The position numbers and the translations under genes were made by a program. The notes below the pieces were generated by a model that worked only from the letters and a program-made list of their open reading frames with translations, made no database searches and was not told the DNA's origin. Below, in pieces: positions 60,018-64,000 of a stretch of DNA of 64,000 nucleotides (position 1 is the stretch's first letter; each line of letters begins with the position of its first letter). Origin of the DNA: an uncultured Porphyromonadaceae bacterium (lineage in GTDB: Bacteria > Bacteroidota > Bacteroidia > Bacteroidales > Muribaculaceae); contig URAU01000002.1 in NCBI GenBank assembly GCA_900545955.1, positions 62,001 to 126,000 of the forward strand. The letters run 5' to 3'.

Positions 60018-62630
60018 ATGAATAAGTTGCAGAATCTCGCCTCACGCCTCCGGATGATTCCGGGCCGGGTGGCCGCCGAAGTGCGCCGGCCGCAGTGGTG
60101 GGGCTTCTTCGTAAGTGTGGCAGCAATAGCCATCCTTTCCATCGCTTTCTTCTATCCCGACGCATCGCTCGGCAACGAGCTGCGGCAGCACGACATGCAG
60201 CAGGGAGCTGCCATAGGCTATGAGGCCACCGCCTACGCCGAAGCCACCGGCGAGGACCTCCCGCGTTGGACCAACTCGCTCTTCTCCGGCATGCCCACCT
60301 TCCAGATTTCGCCTTCCTATCCCTCCGACTCGCTTTTCGGATGGATCAACACGGTATATGGCGCAGGGCTCCCCTCCCCCTCCAATCTGCTTTTCATGAT
60401 GATGTTCGGCTTCCTGATTCTGATGGCGGCCATGCGCGTGAGGTGGTACTACGGCCTCATCGGCGCCGTGGCCTGGGGCTTCTCCACCTACTTCATCATA
60501 ATAATCGGAGCGGGCCACATCTGGAAGTTCGTCACGCTGGCCTACATCCCGCCCACAATCGCCGGCATCATCATGGCCTACCGCGGCCGGTGGTTTCTTG
60601 GCGCGGCGCTCGCGGCGCTGTTCGCCATGATGCAGATAAAGAACAACCACGTGCAGATGACCTACTACTTCCTCTTCGTGGTGGCGGCTATCATCATCGC
60701 TTTTCTGATCGATGCCTTCCGCAAGGGGGAGACTCGCCGCTGGCTAAAGGCCACGGGAGCTCTGCTCGTGGCCGGCGCACTGGCCGTAACGGCCAATATG
60801 CCGAACCTCTACAACACCTACCTGTACGCGGCGGAATCCATGCGCGGGGGCCACTCCGAACTTACCTCGGCCAACGACGACGCCAATGCCACCTCCGGCC
60901 TCAACCGCGACTACATAACCCAATACAGCTACGGGCGCTCAGAGACCTTTTCACTGCTTATCCCCGACGTAAAGGGCGGCGCATCCGTACAGCCGGGCGG
61001 AGGAGGCCTTCAGCCAACATCGCTCACCGACGTCAAGGGAGCCGACGAGGCAATCGCCCGCGCCGGACTCAACGAGGGCGAATACCAGTATCTCGCCAAC
61101 TACATCAGCCGCTACTTCGGCGAGCCGGAGGGCACGAACGGCCCGGTCTATGTGGGAGCGATAATCTTCACGCTATTCCTGCTGGGGTGCCTGATAGTGC
61201 GCGGGCCGCTTAAATGGGCCCTCCTGGTGATGACCGTGCTTTCGGTAGGCCTTGCGCTGGGCCGCAACCTGCAGTGGCTCACCGACCTGTTCATCGACTA
61301 TATGCCGATGTACTCGAAATTCCGGACCGTCGAGAGCATTCTGGTAGTGGCCGAATTCTGCATCCCTCTGCTGGCTATTCTTGCACTGCAGAAACTGCTC
61401 ACCGAGCCCGGGGCGCTCTCGCGCTACCGCCGCGAAATCTATGCCGCGTTCGGTCTGACGGCGCTCTTCTGCGTGGCCGGCTGGCTCTTCCCGTCGGTCT
61501 ACGGGCCGGCCATCACCGAGGGCGACACGCAGCTGTCCAACATGCTCTCCTATCAGCTTCAGCAAGCCGGCTATCCGGCCGAGGCCATCCGGATGTTCTC
61601 CATCAACAATCCGGCCATAGCAGGCGTAGTGGAAGAGCTCCGCTACTCGCTGGTGAAAGCCGATTCGCTGCGCTCGCTCATATTCATTCTTCTGGCATTC
61701 GGGGCGCTGATGCTCTGCATATTCGGGAAAGTGAAACACTGGATGGCTGCCGCGATAATCGGGCTGCTGGTGTGTGTGGACCTCTACACCGTCAACAAGC
61801 GCTACCTGAACCACGAAAGTTTCTGCACCCCTGAAATTTCGAAGACGGACCCCTTCCCCCTCAGCGCCACCGACAAAGCCATTCTGGCCGACACGGCTAT
61901 GAACTACCGCGTGATGGATATTCCGCGCTTCTATCAGGCCGCCCCGTCGCGCCACCACAAAGCCGTAGGCGGCTACCATGCCGCCAAGCTTACGCGCTAT
62001 CAGGACCTCATCGACCGCCATCTCTCGCATTTCCCCAACGGAACGCCCACAGAAGCCGACTTCCGCGTGCTCGACATGCTCAATGCCCGCTATATTGTGG
62101 GCAACGACGGTAATGCGCAGCTCAACCCCCAGGCGCTGGGCAACGCATGGTTTGTGGATGAAATATCCTACGTCGACAATGCCGACGCCGAGATGGACGC
62201 ACTCTCCGCGCTCGATCCCGCCTCGCAGGCCGTGGCCGAACGCCGCTTCGCCCAATCCCTCGGAAAAGCCATCCCTACAGCTCCATCCGACACTATTTTC
62301 GAGACCACATATGCCCCCGACAGGCTGACCTACGCAGCCCGGAGCGCCAACGGCGGCATCGCCGTATTCTCCGAAATCTACTTCCCGTGGGGCTGGGAGA
62401 CCACAATCGACGGAAAAGCCGCCGAACTGGGCCGCGTGAACTACGTGCTCCGCGCCCTGCGCATCCCTGCAGGAAACCACACCGTGGAGATGCGCTTCAA
62501 TCCCGCCTCGGTGCGCAACACCGTAGCCGCCGCCCGCTTCGCCGTTGTCGCCATCTATCTCCTGCTCGCCCTGGCCATCGTCGTTTCTCTCCTCCCACCA
62601 CCCTCCAAACCCGAAGAAGTCGTAAAATAA
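60018..62630 (+). CDS. YfhO-family multi-spanning membrane protein
   Basis: 870 residues from ATG 60018 (MNKLQNLASRLRMIPGRVAA); upstream in-frame residues look non-coding. Twelve or more membrane helices with the family-like LRQHDMQQGAAIGYEA and NSLFSGMPTF near the N-terminus, then FSTYFIIIIGAGHIWKF and IKNNHVQMTYYFLFVV in the core, and a soluble C-terminal domain ending in a last helix. In Gram-positives YfhO supplies GT-C-type glucosylation of lipoteichoic acid; in Bacteroidetes the substrate is unknown. It could glycosylate a lipid-linked precursor together with the GT2 gene upstream. Confidence 0.85.
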   Translation: MNKLQNLASRLRMIPGRVAAEVRRPQWWGFFVSVAAIAILSIAFFYPDASLGNELRQHDMQQGAAIGYEATAYAEATGEDLPRWTNSLFSGMPTFQISPSYPSDSLFGWINTVYGAGLPSPSNLLFMMMFGFLILMAAMRVRWYYGLIGAVAWGFSTYFIIIIGAGHIWKFVTLAYIPPTIAGIIMAYRGRWFLGAALAALFAMMQIKNNHVQMTYYFLFVVAAIIIAFLIDAFRKGETRRWLKATGALLVAGALAVTANMPNLYNTYLYAAESMRGGHSELTSANDDANATSGLNRDYITQYSYGRSETFSLLIPDVKGGASVQPGGGGLQPTSLTDVKGADEAIARAGLNEGEYQYLANYISRYFGEPEGTNGPVYVGAIIFTLFLLGCLIVRGPLKWALLVMTVLSVGLALGRNLQWLTDLFIDYMPMYSKFRTVESILVVAEFCIPLLAILALQKLLTEPGALSRYRREIYAAFGLTALFCVAGWLFPSVYGPAITEGDTQLSNMLSYQLQQAGYPAEAIRMFSINNPAIAGVVEELRYSLVKADSLRSLIFILLAFGALMLCIFGKVKHWMAAAIIGLLVCVDLYTVNKRYLNHESFCTPEISKTDPFPLSATDKAILADTAMNYRVMDIPRFYQAAPSRHHKAVGGYHAAKLTRYQDLIDRHLSHFPNGTPTEADFRVLDMLNARYIVGNDGNAQLNPQALGNAWFVDEISYVDNADAEMDALSALDPASQAVAERRFAQSLGKAIPTAPSDTIFETTYAPDRLTYAARSANGGIAVFSEIYFPWGWETTIDGKAAELGRVNYVLRALRIPAGNHTVEMRFNPASVRNTVAAARFAVVAIYLLLALAIVVSLLPPPSKPEEVVK

Positions 62631-62667
62631 CCTTACTAAACAACAAACGTAATAAACGGAATCGAAC

Positions 62668-62686
62668 TGTACGAAAATATCGTACA
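62668..62686. repeat. Short inverted repeat downstream of the YfhO-like gene
   Basis: TGTACGA-AAATA-TCGTACA, a 7-bp stem 38 nt after the stop, without a T tract. It could be a weak terminator or operator. Confidence 0.4.
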
Positions 62687-62755
62687 ATTGAAAATCCCTA
62701 ATACCAACGGAATTTTTTTCGGGCCGGAGCGATACGGCCTTCATACAAAAATTCA

Positions 62756-62763
62756 TAACTTTG
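62756..62763 (+). promoter_or_regulatory. -7 element for the exported-protein gene at 62854
   Basis: TAACTTTG, overlapping by two bases the start of the 15-bp palindrome at 62762. Confidence 0.5.
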
Positions 62764-62800
62764 CATTGTGGTAATCAAGCGATTACCACAATGCATTTTT
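62762..62800 (+). terminator. 15-bp perfect hairpin followed by T5, terminator or leader structure
   Basis: TGCATTGTGGTAATC (62762-62776), loop AAGC, perfect complement 62781-62795, then TTTTT. It lies 131 nt after the YfhO-like stop and 54 nt before the next gene; its position at the putative transcription start also fits an operator or 5' leader hairpin. Confidence 0.6.
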
Positions 62801-62853
62801 CCAGACAAGTTATTTACAATCATTACAAGAATTTAAATACACATTTTTTGCTT

Positions 62854-64000
62854 ATGAAAAAAATCTACGCTATTCTGGTGGCATCCTTGATTGCCACCGC
62901 ATTTACGGCACACGCAGAGGTGGAACTCCACCACGTCTTCCCTACCGCAAAGATGACGAAAAAAGTAAAGACGCCTGCGGCCAAAATCAGCCGTCACGCT
63001 TCGAAGGCTCCTTCGCGCGTGGCCCCCGCCAACGATCCTCTCAACCCCTCGCAGTGGGAAGACTGGGGCACAGGCACTTACACCGACGACATCCTGACCT
63101 CGTTCAGCTTTACCGACGGCATCGAGCCTTGCACATACGAGGTGCGCGTGCAGCGCGACCTGGCTAATCCCGGCGTATATCGTATTATCGACCCATGGGC
63201 CAACTACCCGCAGAAGGATGCCATCGAAGAGCAGGACATCGAGCTTACTCTCGGCGACGAGGTGTATATTACCCTCGACGCCCGCAAGCCTGAGTTCGTA
63301 CGTCTGCTGCGCTCACCGCTCGGCATGGCCGACTGGGGCGGACCCACAGAAGTTATCGGCTACAGCGAAGCCGAAGGCATCGACGAGGACATCGAGGAAG
63401 AACAGCTCGATTCCCACGGCACCCTTGCCGACGGCGTAATCCGTTTCACCGAGGTTCACTCAATCGGCATAATCCAGGCCGACGAGACGGAAGAAGACGG
63501 CGACTACATCTACAACGCCAACGACAACGGTGCTTTCGCCCTCTACCTTCCCGGCGCCGAGGCTCCCATCGACTATTCCAACATCACAATCTACAAAACG
63601 GAGCCTTTCTGCCCGGATGCCTCCGGCAAATATCATGTGGAGTTGGGAGGCGACAACCGCATCACATCCCTCAAATATCTGATTGTGGAATCTATCGGCG
63701 ACGATACGGTTGAAAAACTTGAAGCCGAAGGCACAGTAGCCCACATGGGCGACATCATTGAAATCGACGTGACCGGCACAAACCGCGTGGTCTATCTTGT
63801 AGTAGGCGCCTACGACGACAACGGCGAGATGCAATATGCCCTCTACGGCGAATACACTGCTCCCGACGGCGACTCCGAGGAATGGCAGCCAATCGGCCGG
63901 GCAAAGCTCACCGAAGGGTTCCTCTCCTGCCTCTCGCTCTCACCCTTCACCTCCGAGACATTCGAGGTCGAGGTCGAGGAAAACGTCTACCTCCACAACT
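62854..64000 (+). CDS. Exported protein of unknown function, 3' end beyond window
   Basis: Open from ATG 62854 to the window edge, 382 codons without a stop. The signal peptide is MKKIYAILVASLIATAFTAH with cleavage near AHA-EV. A basic, Ala/Lys/Ser-rich stretch follows, then a beta-rich region starting WEDWGTGTYTDDILTSFSF and containing YEVRVQRDLANPGVYRIIDP and acidic loops (IDEDIEEEQLD). Such W-x-D-x-G-x-G-x-Y-T-D-D starts occur in Bacteroidetes secreted proteins that often end with T9SS sorting domains, but the C-terminus is not visible. Confidence 0.8.
   Translation, partial: MKKIYAILVASLIATAFTAHAEVELHHVFPTAKMTKKVKTPAAKISRHASKAPSRVAPANDPLNPSQWEDWGTGTYTDDILTSFSFTDGIEPCTYEVRVQRDLANPGVYRIIDPWANYPQKDAIEEQDIELTLGDEVYITLDARKPEFVRLLRSPLGMADWGGPTEVIGYSEAEGIDEDIEEEQLDSHGTLADGVIRFTEVHSIGIIQADETEEDGDYIYNANDNGAFALYLPGAEAPIDYSNITIYKTEPFCPDASGKYHVELGGDNRITSLKYLIVESIGDDTVEKLEAEGTVAHMGDIIEIDVTGTNRVVYLVVGAYDDNGEMQYALYGEYTAPDGDSEEWQPIGRAKLTEGFLSCLSLSPFTSETFEVEVEENVYLHN

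Noticed and set aside
1..64000. CRISPR array, tRNA, rRNA, prophage or integrative element
   Set aside because: No regular spaced repeats, cloverleaf sequences, integrase or phage structural genes were recognised on either strand.

Overview
The window looks like a chromosomal segment of a high-GC member of the Bacteroidales, most likely Muribaculaceae (inference). The evidence is a recurrent upstream element fitting the Bacteroidetes promoter (-7 TAnnTTTG, sometimes with a TTG/TTTG about 20 bp upstream), weak Shine-Dalgarno sequences, large surface proteins with type IX secretion (T9SS) C-terminal sorting domains, and Bacteroidetes-typical families (DUF2723 mannosyltransferase-like, YfhO, TGS-uridine kinase fusion, SpmA-SpmB fusion, WG repeats). 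Most of the sequence is ordinary core genome on both strands. No phage, integrase, CRISPR array, rRNA or tRNA gene was seen.

Layout. 1-4878: 3' part of a giant CUB/beta-helix/DUF4465 surface protein with two terminators. 4987-5578: RelE-like toxin and Phd-like antitoxin (minus). 5773-11708: SDR oxidoreductase, then an operon of a THUMP rRNA methyltransferase, purD, a membrane protein and pdxB. 11705-14502: GT-C-like membrane protein and a REP-associated tyrosine transposase with a pair of REP palindromes. 14593-17285: YifB/ComM ATPase and a thioredoxin-like lipoprotein. 17543-20069: outer-membrane phospholipase A, M48 peptidase, small membrane protein. 20066-25180: minus operon of DUF2723 protein, polysaccharide deacetylase and queG. 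25181-25677: non-coding, with a candidate tiny RNA and a terminator. 25678-30754: TolC-HlyD-permease-permease efflux operon without an ATPase. 30885-34112: carboxynorspermidine synthase-like, deoC, GYF-CD225 and DUF2752 proteins. 34262-37628: uvrC and a WG-repeat protein.

37629-42818: a repeat-rich spacer, apt, mnmG, ybeY and an SpmAB fusion, with two parS-like sites at 38688 and 42654 that suggest an origin-proximal location. 42819-45287: LPS kinase-like protein and nucleoside kinase. 45335-48147: pdxJ-exbB-exbD-tonB. 48228-49721: K+/H+ antiporter. 50029-54497: second giant T9SS protein, whose signal peptide is out of frame with the rest of the gene at a G7 tract. 54692-56788: ACT-like protein, nadK, YgjP-like peptidase. 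56871-62630: radical SAM enzyme, GT2, atypical receiver protein and YfhO-like protein. 62854-end: start of another exported protein, open at the window edge.

The most interesting items are the G7 frameshift/contingency tract, the two parS sites, a roughly 65-nt promoter-miniORF-terminator unit near 25338-25415, the transposase with its REP pair plus two other REP-like pairs, and a receiver domain that appears to have lost its phosphoacceptor aspartate next to a promoter whose -33 box lies inside a palindrome. All functions are read from sequence patterns; no database search was possible.
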